The notes beneath the pieces were generated by a model that had not been told where the DNA came from, did no database searches, and saw only the letters and a program-made list of their open reading frames with translations. A DNA stretch of 64,000 nucleotides from Arthrobacter globiformis. GTDB lineage: Bacteria > Actinomycetota > Actinomycetes > Actinomycetales > Micrococcaceae. This document shows, piece after piece, positions 43,018 to 51,305 of this stretch. The stretch spans positions 4,402,001-4,466,000 of the forward strand of contig NZ_JAUSZX010000001.1 in the NCBI RefSeq assembly GCF_030818015.1. Reading direction: 5' to 3'. Numbering within the stretch: the stretch's first letter is position 1; each line of letters begins with the position of its first letter. The translations under genes were made by a program, and so were the position numbers.

Positions 43018-45399
43018 ATGACCATCTCGGACAGAACAGTGTCACCCGTTGCCAGCGAGCCGTCCGTCAACGACAGGCCGCTCTCTGCCGGCGCCACCCT
43101 TGACGAGGACGTGCTTGACTCGATTGCCCAGCGCGTTCTTTGGACGGCAACCGCAATTATCGACGCAGCCAACCGGGGGCGGGCGAACACGTCCGGTGTG
43201 AAGGTCGGCGGACATCAGGCTTCCAGCGCATCCATGGTGGGCATCATGACCTCCCTGTGGTTCGCGGAACTGACTGCCGAGGACAGAGTGTCAGTCAAAC
43301 CGCACGCGTCCCCGGTGCTTCACGCCATCAACTATCTGCTCGGAGATCTGGATGAACGCTACCTGCCGGCGCTCAGGGCCAAGGGCGGGCTGCAAAGCTA
43401 TCCCAGCCGGCTCAAGGACCCGGACACCGTGGACTTCTCCACGGGAAGCGTCGGGATCGGGGCCACTGCGCCGTTGTGGGCGGCCATGTCCCACCGCTAT
43501 CTTCGCGATCAGTTTCCCGACACACCCAGGGCCGGGCGTTTCATAAGCCTGCTTGGGGACGCGGAACTCGACGAAGGCGCCGTATGGGAGGCCATAACAG
43601 ACACCGGCGCCCGGCAGCTCGGTGAACTGCTGTGGATTGTTGACCTCAACCGCCAGTCCCTGGACCGAGTGATTCCGGACGTGCAGATCAAAAGGCTGCA
43701 GGGAATGTTCGCCGCGGCAGGCTGGCAGGTCCTGACCTGCAAATGGGGACGCCGGATCCAGAAACTGTTCCTCCAGCCGGGCGGCCGGGAATTGCGGGAA
43801 CGGCTGGAGGCCATGCCCAACGAGGAGTATCAGCGGATGCTGCGCAGCCACCCTGGCGAGCTGCACGACCGGATGCTCGGCCCGGATCCGAAACCCGCCC
43901 TCCGGGATCTCGTGGCGGGCCTCAGCGGGCTGGAGTTGTCCGCCGCGGTCCGTGACCTGGGAGGGCATGACATTCGGCTTCTCTTGGATACGTACCGCGA
44001 GATCGATGCCTCCCGGCCCACGGTGATATTCGCCTACACGGTCAAGGGCCGCGGGCTGGCAACTGAAGGGCATCCCAACAACCATGCAGCACAACTGAAT
44101 GAATCGCAGATGGAGGAATTGGCGGCCCTGTCCGGGATGACTTTAGCGTCTCCGTGGCGCAAATTCAGGCAAGGGACCGAAGAACACAAGGCCTGCAACG
44201 AGGCAAGCCAACGTCTCCGCCGCCCGGAAATCCAGGTCCGCGAGATTGCAGCGCTCCCGGCCTCGCTGCCCTGGAGCTATAAGGCTGTCGTGTCCACCCA
44301 GGCGACCCTGGGACGGTTCCTGTCGGACCTGAAACGGTGCGCACCCGAAGCGGCCGCCCGCGTCGTCACACTGAGCCCCGACGTCGCGTCCTCCACGAAC
44401 CTTGGCGGCTGGATCAACAAGACGGGCATATGGTCCGTGGGTGAACGGCACGATTGGTTCTCGGACGATTCCGAGCGGCTCCTCAAGTGGTCCGAAGGCG
44501 CCCAGGGACAGCATATCGAACTGGGCATCGCGGAGGTCAACCTCGTATGCCTCGCCGGCGAACTCGGTGCAACATGGAGCCGGTGGGGCCAGCCACTGAT
44601 CCCGATCGCCACCGTCTATGATCCGTTCGTCTCACGGGCCCTTGAACCGTGGTCCTACGGGATTTACGCCGGTGGGCAATCAATCCTGGTCGGCACACCA
44701 TCCGGGGTGACCCTGGCGCCCGAGGGCGGAGCGCATCAGTCAATCACCACGCCCTCCATCGGCCTGGAACAGCCCGGATGCACGGCTTGGGAGCCTGCCT
44801 TCGCGCAGGACCTCGAATGGTGCATCCTACAGGCGATGAATCAGATCGGCCGGCCCGATGGTCGCTCCGCATACTTCCGGCTGTCGACCCGGCCTGTCGA
44901 CCAGACACTTGCCCGCATCCCTACAGATGTGGCCCTGCTGGAGCGCCGCCGGCAGCACGCAGTCGCCGGCGGTTACCGCATCACCGATCATGCTCCGACA
45001 CGCGAGAATGTGACACTGGTCGGCGTGGGCGCCATCATGCCCGAAGTACTTGCCGCAGCGGCGCGGCTGAATGCTCTGGGAGTGACCGCCGGCGTCGTCT
45101 GCCTGACCAGCCCGGACCTGGTGTTCCGGTCGCTGCAGGACCGGCACAAGGTGGCCGGTTCACCCCGCAGCGCCATCGTGGACGAACTGTTCCCCGCTGA
45201 CCATGCCACACCATTGGTCACCGTCCTGGACGGACATCCGCATACGCTTGCCTTTTTGGCGGGCGTACGGGGTGACCGCACCCGGAACCTTGGCGTGACT
45301 GAATTCGGCCAATCCTCAGATCTCGAGGACGCCTACAAACTACACGGGATCGACGTCGACTCCATCGTGAGGGCGGCTGTCGATATCGCCAACCACTAA
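43018..45399 (+). CDS. AceE-type pyruvate/2-oxobutyrate dehydrogenase E1 component
   Basis: Homodimeric thiamine-diphosphate 2-oxoacid dehydrogenase E1 (793 residues), about 90 shorter than typical AceE. ThDP-binding loop: ISLLGDAELDEGAVWEA ... ELLWIVDLNRQSLD; further conserved GHQASSASMVGIMTSLWFAEL, FAYTVKGRGLATEGHPNNHA and LAPEGGAHQSI. No E2/E3 genes are adjacent, so it must use a housekeeping E2/E3. In Pseudomonas putida MdeB, an AceE relative encoded beside methionine gamma-lyase, prefers 2-oxobutyrate; its position next to acdS suggests the same substrate here (inference). Start ATG with AAAGGAAC 6 bases upstream. Confidence 0.88.
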   Translation: MTISDRTVSPVASEPSVNDRPLSAGATLDEDVLDSIAQRVLWTATAIIDAANRGRANTSGVKVGGHQASSASMVGIMTSLWFAELTAEDRVSVKPHASPVLHAINYLLGDLDERYLPALRAKGGLQSYPSRLKDPDTVDFSTGSVGIGATAPLWAAMSHRYLRDQFPDTPRAGRFISLLGDAELDEGAVWEAITDTGARQLGELLWIVDLNRQSLDRVIPDVQIKRLQGMFAAAGWQVLTCKWGRRIQKLFLQPGGRELRERLEAMPNEEYQRMLRSHPGELHDRMLGPDPKPALRDLVAGLSGLELSAAVRDLGGHDIRLLLDTYREIDASRPTVIFAYTVKGRGLATEGHPNNHAAQLNESQMEELAALSGMTLASPWRKFRQGTEEHKACNEASQRLRRPEIQVREIAALPASLPWSYKAVVSTQATLGRFLSDLKRCAPEAAARVVTLSPDVASSTNLGGWINKTGIWSVGERHDWFSDDSERLLKWSEGAQGQHIELGIAEVNLVCLAGELGATWSRWGQPLIPIATVYDPFVSRALEPWSYGIYAGGQSILVGTPSGVTLAPEGGAHQSITTPSIGLEQPGCTAWEPAFAQDLEWCILQAMNQIGRPDGRSAYFRLSTRPVDQTLARIPTDVALLERRRQHAVAGGYRITDHAPTRENVTLVGVGAIMPEVLAAAARLNALGVTAGVVCLTSPDLVFRSLQDRHKVAGSPRSAIVDELFPADHATPLVTVLDGHPHTLAFLAGVRGDRTRNLGVTEFGQSSDLEDAYKLHGIDVDSIVRAAVDIANH

Positions 45400-45522
45400 G
45401 AAGCAGTGACTTGGTCAGGGCACCGAAGGTTCCGTACTGAAAGGGCCTGGGGACACAGTCCATGCCCCCCGCGCCCGTCCCTTGTCCGGCTGTTTGCGCG
45501 GCAATAATGGTCTACACGCTCC

Positions 45523-45648
45523 GCGTGACGGATCCCGCAGGTCCGCGTCCAGCAGCGCGTCGAGCAGCGGCCGCCCGTACGGCTTCCGCTCGCCCAGCCG
45601 GTTCAGGTTCGGCCCGTTCAGGACGCCGATGTGCAGGCTGCCGCTCAC
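45523..45648 (-). pseudogene. fragment of type II 3-dehydroquinate dehydratase (aroQ)
   Basis: MSGSLHIGVLNGPNLNRLGERKP matches the N-terminal signature of AroQ-type dehydroquinases (IxVLNGPNLNxLGxRxP), with a YGR close by. After about 40 residues the match stops and the frame continues into unrelated sequence to 45415; the rest of the roughly 145-residue enzyme is missing. The start codon overlaps the end of the KstD-like gene, so it was the last gene of that operon. Breakage probably coincides with insertion of the ACC operon on the other side. Confidence 0.7.
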
Positions 45649-47465
45649 AGCGCCCCCACCCCGGAGTCCGCGGGCACAGTCCCGTCATCCTCGTACTCCA
45701 CGGCGCCGGCCAGGTCCCGGCCGGCAACGTATCCGAACGCCAGCGCCGGGCCGAGGTTGATGCCGCCGGCGGGATAGTGCCCGCCCATCACGCTGGCCTG
45801 GTCATTGCCGGCGACGTAGAGACCCGGGATGGGCCGGCCTCCGTCGTCCAGGGCCCGGGAGCGGCCGTCCACATTCAGTCCCGCGAACGTGCCAAAGCTG
45901 CCCGGCACCACGCGCACGGCGTAGAACGGGCCCTTCTCGATGGGGCCCAGCGACGGATTCGGCTTTACAGACGGGTCTCCGCCATACCGGTTGAAGGGCG
46001 TGGAGCCGCGGCCGAAGTCCGGGTCCGCGCCGGCGGCCGCATGGCGGTTGAAGCGCTCCACGGTCTCTTTCAGCCCGGCAGGGTCGATGCCGCACCGCTC
46101 CGCGAGTTCCTCGAGGGTGCGGCCTTTCTTCAGATAGCCGGAGCGCAGGTACGGGAAGAGCGGCACGGGCAGCGGTTTGGCCATGCCCAGCGGAAAGCGG
46201 CGCACAAAGCGGGAGTCGGCGATCTGCCAGGCCTCCACCGGCTCCCCCGCCGGCGTAGCCTCCAGCATGGCGGCCACGTAATCGTAGTACCCGTTGGCCT
46301 CGTTGACGAACCGCTTCCCGCTGCGCAGGACGCCGATGCTGCCGGGCTTGGCGCGGTCCATGATGTGCGGGAACGTGCCGGTCCGGCCGCTGCGGTACGG
46401 CACCAACGACACCGGGCACCATGCGGCCGCTGATTTCACGTCGGTCCGGAAGCGGGCACCGACCGACTGGCCCAGGCTGATGCCGTCGCCGCTGGCCTCG
46501 CCGGGCGCCAGCGTCCAGTGTTCCCGCCCGGTGGGTGTGTTCGGGAACAGCACTTTCCGGCGCTGCACATCGTGCGGGAAGCCTCCGGCGGCCAGGACCA
46601 CCCCGCGTGAAGCGTTGATCCGCAGCTCCCCTTCCGGGGTTCCGACGACGGCGCCCGTCACCTTGCCTGCCCCGTCGGTCAGCAGGCGCCGGGCCGGCGT
46701 GGAGACGCGGACGTCCACGCCGAAGCGGTCTGCGGACTGCAGCAGCCGGCCGGTCAGGGCCGTGCCGTTGACCAGCTGCATGTTGCGCCGGTGCGTCAGC
46801 AGGTCCAGGATGTGCAGGCCGAAGCGCCAGCCTGCATGGAAGAGCCCGCGCGGATTGCCCCGGGACGCGGACAGGAATTTGGCCAGGTCCGGTCCGGCCA
46901 TGATGCCCATTCCCAGGAATGAGGTTTCATACAGCTGGTGCCGGAGCCTGGCGCGCACCTCAGGACGGATCCGCCGGGCGTTCAGGGGCTTGGGCCCCAC
47001 GGAGCGCTGCCCGGTCCCGGCCCCGGGAAGGCCGCCGTAGATGTCGTTGATCCTGGCGCCCGGGACGAACTGCAGCGACGTCTTCTCGTGAAAGAAGCCC
47101 ACCATGTGCGGGACCGCCTCCAGGAACGCGTCCACCCTGTCGGCCTGGTAGTCGGTCCCCAGGACACCGCGCAGGTAGGTACGGAAGGTCTCCTTGTCCT
47201 CGCTGACGCCGGCGGCCCTGGCCAGCGGATTGCCCGGCGCCCAGGCCCAGCCGCCCGACCACGCCGTGGCACCGCCGCACACGTCCGCCTTTTCCACCAC
47301 CACAACCTTCAGCCCGTGGTAGGCGGCCGTCACGGCGGCGGCCAGGCCGCCCGCGCCGGAGCCCACCACCAGGACGTCGCAGTTCAGGGTGCAAAGCACA
47401 TCTTCGGCAGCCGGCGCATTGGCTACGGCCACGGAAGGCGCTGTTCCATCAGTCGGGAAAGTCAT
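45645..47465 (-). CDS. FAD-dependent oxidoreductase (fumarate reductase/KstD-like)
   Basis: Flavoprotein of 606 residues. FAD-binding loop: CDVLVVGSGAGGLAAAVTAAYHGLKVVVVEK (about 30-60), followed by GGATAWSGGWAWAPGNPLA; C-terminal FAD segment GLYVAGNDQASVMGGHYPAGGINLGPALAFGYVAGR. This is the architecture of 3-ketosteroid delta1-dehydrogenase and flavocytochrome fumarate reductase. With aroQ, an OYE-type reductase and a shikimate-like transporter nearby, a desaturase role on a cyclohexane/cyclohexenone carboxylate is likely. Paralogous to the protein at 59792. First gene after the aldo-keto reductase, 20-base gap. Confidence 0.86.
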   Translation of the reverse strand: MTFPTDGTAPSVAVANAPAAEDVLCTLNCDVLVVGSGAGGLAAAVTAAYHGLKVVVVEKADVCGGATAWSGGWAWAPGNPLARAAGVSEDKETFRTYLRGVLGTDYQADRVDAFLEAVPHMVGFFHEKTSLQFVPGARINDIYGGLPGAGTGQRSVGPKPLNARRIRPEVRARLRHQLYETSFLGMGIMAGPDLAKFLSASRGNPRGLFHAGWRFGLHILDLLTHRRNMQLVNGTALTGRLLQSADRFGVDVRVSTPARRLLTDGAGKVTGAVVGTPEGELRINASRGVVLAAGGFPHDVQRRKVLFPNTPTGREHWTLAPGEASGDGISLGQSVGARFRTDVKSAAAWCPVSLVPYRSGRTGTFPHIMDRAKPGSIGVLRSGKRFVNEANGYYDYVAAMLEATPAGEPVEAWQIADSRFVRRFPLGMAKPLPVPLFPYLRSGYLKKGRTLEELAERCGIDPAGLKETVERFNRHAAAGADPDFGRGSTPFNRYGGDPSVKPNPSLGPIEKGPFYAVRVVPGSFGTFAGLNVDGRSRALDDGGRPIPGLYVAGNDQASVMGGHYPAGGINLGPALAFGYVAGRDLAGAVEYEDDGTVPADSGVGAL

Positions 47466-47485
47466 TTTTTGCTCCTGTGGTTCTG

Positions 47486-48361
47486 TCAGTGTCCGAATTC
47501 GTCCGAGTCGAGCCGCGGCGGCGCGCCCGTGTCCAAGGCATCGATGCCGGCCATTTCCGCCTCCGTGAGGGCAAAGCCGAAGACGTCGAGGTTTTCGCGC
47601 TGCCGCCGGTCGTCGGCGGACTTGGGGATGGCCACGCGGCCGGACTGGACCTGCCAGCGGAGTACCACTTGCGCCGGTGTCTTGCCGTATTCCTCGGCCG
47701 GACCGGTGACGGCAGGGGCCGAGAGGAAGCCGCCGTTACGGCCCAGGGGGCTGTACGCGGCGGTGACGATGCCGTGCTCGCGATGGAAGGCCAGCTGGTC
47801 CGACTGCTGGTGTTCGGGGTCGATCTGCACCTGGTTGACCGGTATTTCCAGGCCTGCTGCCTGCAGATCCCGCAGGTGTGCCGGCTTGAAATTGGAAACG
47901 CCCCAGCACCTGATCAGCCCCTCCTCCGCCAACCTGGTGAGCCCCTCCGCTGCCTCGACAAACCGGCCATGGGCAGGATTCGGCCAGTGGATCAGGAAGA
48001 GGTCCAGGTACTCGGTGCCAAGCCGCCGGGTTGCCGCACCGAAGGCCTCGCGCACGCCGGCTCTGCCGTGCCACTGCCTGTTGAATTTCGTGGTGACGAA
48101 CAGGTCCGCGCGGGCGATGCCGCTGCGGCGGATCCCCTCGCCCACGGCCTCCTCGTTGCCGTAGTTTTCGGCCGTATCGATGTGCCGGTACCCGTGGGCG
48201 ATGGCGCGGGCCACGGCGTCGGCGGCCTCCCCGCCGGTCATCGGCCAGGTGCCCAGGCCGATCAGGGGAATTACGACGCCGGGTGACAGTTCCGCCGTCG
48301 TGCGTTCCCGTACTACCTGGCTTTCCTGTACTGCCTGGCTTTCCTGAACGTCCCGGCTCAT
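47486..48361 (-). CDS. aldo-keto reductase
   Basis: NADPH-dependent AKR of 291 residues with the tetrad D62, Y67 (HIDTAENYGNE), K92 (TTKFN) and H125 (IHWPNPA). The GLGTWPM and IPKSADDRRQREN cofactor segments are present. Typical activities are reduction of small aldehydes and ketones (2,5-diketogluconate-reductase group). The N-terminus has a tandem 6-residue repeat (VQESQA VQESQV). Overlaps the TIM-barrel gene (ATGA). Substrate unknown, presumably an intermediate of the cluster. Confidence 0.88.
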   Translation of the reverse strand: MSRDVQESQAVQESQVVRERTTAELSPGVVIPLIGLGTWPMTGGEAADAVARAIAHGYRHIDTAENYGNEEAVGEGIRRSGIARADLFVTTKFNRQWHGRAGVREAFGAATRRLGTEYLDLFLIHWPNPAHGRFVEAAEGLTRLAEEGLIRCWGVSNFKPAHLRDLQAAGLEIPVNQVQIDPEHQQSDQLAFHREHGIVTAAYSPLGRNGGFLSAPAVTGPAEEYGKTPAQVVLRWQVQSGRVAIPKSADDRRQRENLDVFGFALTEAEMAGIDALDTGAPPRLDSDEFGH

Positions 48362-49206
48362 TTGCTTCCTGCTTTCTGGAGGTTGCCTGCCGCCTGCAGC
48401 ACGGCGCCGGATGCGGCCTTGAGTTTCCGCGCCCAGCCCAGTTCGCCCAGCCGGGCGACCGTGCTGTCCGACGGCACCTCGACGCTTACCGGAGCATCGG
48501 CGGGGAAAGCGCTGACCAGGGCGACCAGGTCAAAGTCTCCTTCGCCCGGAACACCGCGTTCCGAGCGGGACTCCGTCACCAGCGCCGCGCGGTCGGCCGG
48601 ACGCGCGGCCGGGCCGTCGCAGAGCTGCAGCAGCGGCACCAGGCCGAGGTTCGCCTCGAGGTCCCGCCACTGCGCGGACCCCGGGACCGCCCCGAAGCGG
48701 TTCAGGTGGAGCGCGTCCACCACGATGCTGCAGCCCGAGGCGCGGGCCAGGGCCACCGCGGCAGGGATGGAGTTCACCGCCTGGTAGGAGATGGGCTCGA
48801 GGGTGGGGACGATGCCGTAGCTGCGGCCGTCCTCGGCCATGCGCGCCAGGGTGTCGGCAAGGCGTGCGGTGTCGGGGTCGGACGCGGCCACCGTCAGGGA
48901 TGCCGCGCCGAGGGCCTGTCCCGCCTCCATCATGGCAAGCCACGCATCGCGCTGGTCGGTGCCGTCCAGCAGAAGGAACTCGATGTCGCGGACCGTGACC
49001 CCGGTGTCGGCCATCCGGGCCAGGGTCTCCTTCAACATCGGCGACCCGGGCTGCAGGTCGTACGGGCGCTCGGTGGGAGTGACGGCGCGGACACGGGCGC
49101 CGATGAAGTCGAAGCCGGCTTCCGCGGCGACGGCCACCAACTGGGGCGGGGCGGTGTTGAGGAGGGACAGCTGGGCCAGGCCCAGCGGGCGGCGCGGTGC
49201 GCTCAT
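48358..49206 (-). CDS. AP-endonuclease-2-fold (sugar phosphate isomerase/epimerase-like) TIM-barrel protein
   Basis: Xylose-isomerase-like barrel of 282 residues. Metal-site residues of the superfamily are suggested by Glu in VPTLEPISY, Asp and His in VVDALHLNRFG, Asp in LLQLCDGP and Glu in VSVEVPSDS. This fold includes 3-dehydroshikimate dehydratases (QuiC/AsbF type) as well as isomerases and inosose-type enzymes. Because the cluster also has an AroQ fragment and a shikimate-type transporter, dehydroshikimate dehydratase is one candidate; the alternative is a cyclitol isomerase (Gfo/Idh neighbour). Coupled by overlaps at both ends. Confidence 0.78.
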   Translation of the reverse strand: MSAPRRPLGLAQLSLLNTAPPQLVAVAAEAGFDFIGARVRAVTPTERPYDLQPGSPMLKETLARMADTGVTVRDIEFLLLDGTDQRDAWLAMMEAGQALGAASLTVAASDPDTARLADTLARMAEDGRSYGIVPTLEPISYQAVNSIPAAVALARASGCSIVVDALHLNRFGAVPGSAQWRDLEANLGLVPLLQLCDGPAARPADRAALVTESRSERGVPGEGDFDLVALVSAFPADAPVSVEVPSDSTVARLGELGWARKLKAASGAVLQAAGNLQKAGSK

Positions 49207-51302
49207 GATGCTGCTCCGTTCATGCTGAGTTCGTAGGGGCGTCCTGCGGTTTCGGCCTCAGGCGTTGCGGGCTCGGCGGCAAGCGCCGCGGCAATGCGCT
49301 GCGCGGCGTCGTACCCGCTCTTCACCGCGTTGGAGGCGATGGCGGGGGTCCGCTCCACCATGGTCCCGGCGAACGTCACCGGCACACCGGCCTCGCCGGA
49401 TAGTCCCGCCTCGCGGTCCTCCGCCGGGACGGAACCGTCCAGCGGCAGCACCGAACGGGACACCAGCAGGCTCCCCGGCGCGTCCAGCCACTCCGAGTCG
49501 GACCCGTCCCGGAACGTGCCGGCGATCCGGATCCGGCCGCCGTCGTATTCCTCGATGGTGGCACCCAGCCTGATCCGGACCCGCGGATTCTGTTCGAGCC
49601 GCGGTACGGCAAGGATCTTTGCCCGCCGCCCGGATTCCGGCGCCAGGACGTCCTGCGGCCCCACCAGCAGCACGGCGGTGCCGCGGTCCGCGAGGGTGTC
49701 GGCGACGCTCATGGCCACGGAGTCGGCGCCCCAGATGGTCACGGCTTCGGGAACGGCGCCGCCGGCTGGCCCGTCGCCGTGCAGCATCTCCGGATGGGCG
49801 GCGAGCCAGTCCCGCACGTCCGTCACACCGGGCAGGTCGGAGCCCGGGAAACCTGCCGGCGGGCGTGTCCCGCCGGTGGCCAGCACGACGGCGTCGGCCC
49901 CGGTTTCCCGGACCAGCGCCCCCACGTCGCGGGGATCCACCTGGTTGCCCAACCGGATGTCAACACCCAACCGTTCGTTCTCGGCGGCGGACCAGTCGGT
50001 GAACCGATGGAAGTCCGGGGTGGACTTCATCTGTTCCGCAAGGGCGAACTGCCCGCCAAGCCGGGCTCCGTCGTCGAGCACGGTGACCTGCGCACCTGCC
50101 AGGGCAAGTTCCCGGGCTGCCGTGAGGCCCGCGGGGCCGGCGCCCACCACGGCCACCCGGGCACCTGGGCGCACGGCCGGCGTCGGCACGGGAACCCGCG
50201 AGCGCCCGACGGCGGGGTTGACGGTGCATGTGACCTGCCCCTGGCCGAGCGTATCGATGCAGACGTTGCAGGCGATGCAGGGCCGGTACGGCTCGCCCCG
50301 CAGCACACCGCCCACAAAGGCCGGGTCTGCGTGGATGGCCCGTGCCAGGCTGACGAAATCGCAGACGCCGGCGCCGAGGACCTCCTCGATGACGGCCGGC
50401 GAGTTCAGCCTGCCGGCCATGCCTAAGGGGAGCCCGAACCGGCGGTACGCCGCGGCATAATCGCGGAGCAGGCCCGGCTTCCACTCGCCGGGCTGCACGA
50501 TCCATTCGCCGGCGTCATAGCTGCCGGCGGACAGGTCGAGGAAGTCCAGCTGGTCCAGGTGCGCCTTGGCCATGATCGCCACCTGGTCTGCGGCGCTGAT
50601 GCCCTCCGCCGGGCCCTCGACGACGGACACCCGGACCCCGACAATGGCGTCCGGCGCAGCCTCGCGGACGGCGTCGATGACCAGGTTCAGGAAGTGCTCC
50701 GGCGCGGCGAACTCGTCGGTGCGGTGGTTGGAGACGGGGGACATGAACTGGTGAATCAGGTAGCCGTGGGCGCCGTGGATGTTGATCACGTCAAAGCCCG
50801 CTGCCACTGCCCGCCGGGCCGCCGCGGCGTACGACGCCACCAGGTCATGGCATTCCGCGGCGGTCAGTTCCCGCGGAACCTCCCCGCCGGCCACGGCACA
50901 GGGCACCGGCGAGGGCGCCACGTTCTTATGCCCGGACACCGCCGTCTGGGCGGTCCGGCCGCCGTGGTTAAGTTCGACGGCGGCCAGGGCACCTTCCGCG
51001 TGCAGCGCGTCGGTGAGCCTGCGCAGCCCGGGAACCATCGCGTCGGTGTGCAGGCCCAGCTGGTGCGTGCGGCCCTTGCCGTCGGCCCGCACATACGTGG
51101 CTTCGGTGGTGACCAGTCCGAGCCCGGCCTTGGCCCGGGTGACCAGGTAGTCGATGTACTGCTCTGTAATGTGGCCGTCCACGGTGCCGTAGTTGCGTTC
51201 CATCGGGGCAGAGGCGAGGCGGTTGCGGAGGGTCCGCGGGGTGCGGCCGTTACGGCCCAGGGTGAGCGGGCGGGGAGCGTGGTGGGTGTTGTGCTCGGTC
51301 AT
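49203..51302 (-). CDS. OYE/2,4-dienoyl-CoA-reductase-type enoate reductase
   Basis: Large flavoprotein of 699 residues. An N-terminal old-yellow-enzyme TIM barrel (ELNHGGRTAQ, GAHGYLIHQFMSP) is followed by a 4Fe-4S cluster site (PCIACNVCIDTLGQGQVTC) and a C-terminal FAD/NAD(P)H module (VAVVGAGPAGLTAARELALAGAQVTVLD). This is the architecture of 2-enoate reductase and trimethylamine dehydrogenase. The start ATG 51302 is separated from the Gfo/Idh stop by three bases. Predicted to reduce or dehydrogenate an activated C=C bond in the cluster's ring intermediate. Confidence 0.88.
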   Translation of the reverse strand: MTEHNTHHAPRPLTLGRNGRTPRTLRNRLASAPMERNYGTVDGHITEQYIDYLVTRAKAGLGLVTTEATYVRADGKGRTHQLGLHTDAMVPGLRRLTDALHAEGALAAVELNHGGRTAQTAVSGHKNVAPSPVPCAVAGGEVPRELTAAECHDLVASYAAAARRAVAAGFDVINIHGAHGYLIHQFMSPVSNHRTDEFAAPEHFLNLVIDAVREAAPDAIVGVRVSVVEGPAEGISAADQVAIMAKAHLDQLDFLDLSAGSYDAGEWIVQPGEWKPGLLRDYAAAYRRFGLPLGMAGRLNSPAVIEEVLGAGVCDFVSLARAIHADPAFVGGVLRGEPYRPCIACNVCIDTLGQGQVTCTVNPAVGRSRVPVPTPAVRPGARVAVVGAGPAGLTAARELALAGAQVTVLDDGARLGGQFALAEQMKSTPDFHRFTDWSAAENERLGVDIRLGNQVDPRDVGALVRETGADAVVLATGGTRPPAGFPGSDLPGVTDVRDWLAAHPEMLHGDGPAGGAVPEAVTIWGADSVAMSVADTLADRGTAVLLVGPQDVLAPESGRRAKILAVPRLEQNPRVRIRLGATIEEYDGGRIRIAGTFRDGSDSEWLDAPGSLLVSRSVLPLDGSVPAEDREAGLSGEAGVPVTFAGTMVERTPAIASNAVKSGYDAAQRIAAALAAEPATPEAETAGRPYELSMNGAAS

Positions 51303-51305
51303 GGC

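Noticed and set aside
45400..45522. Terminator of the ACC operon
   Set aside because: No convincing stem with T-run was found in this gap, although one would be expected.
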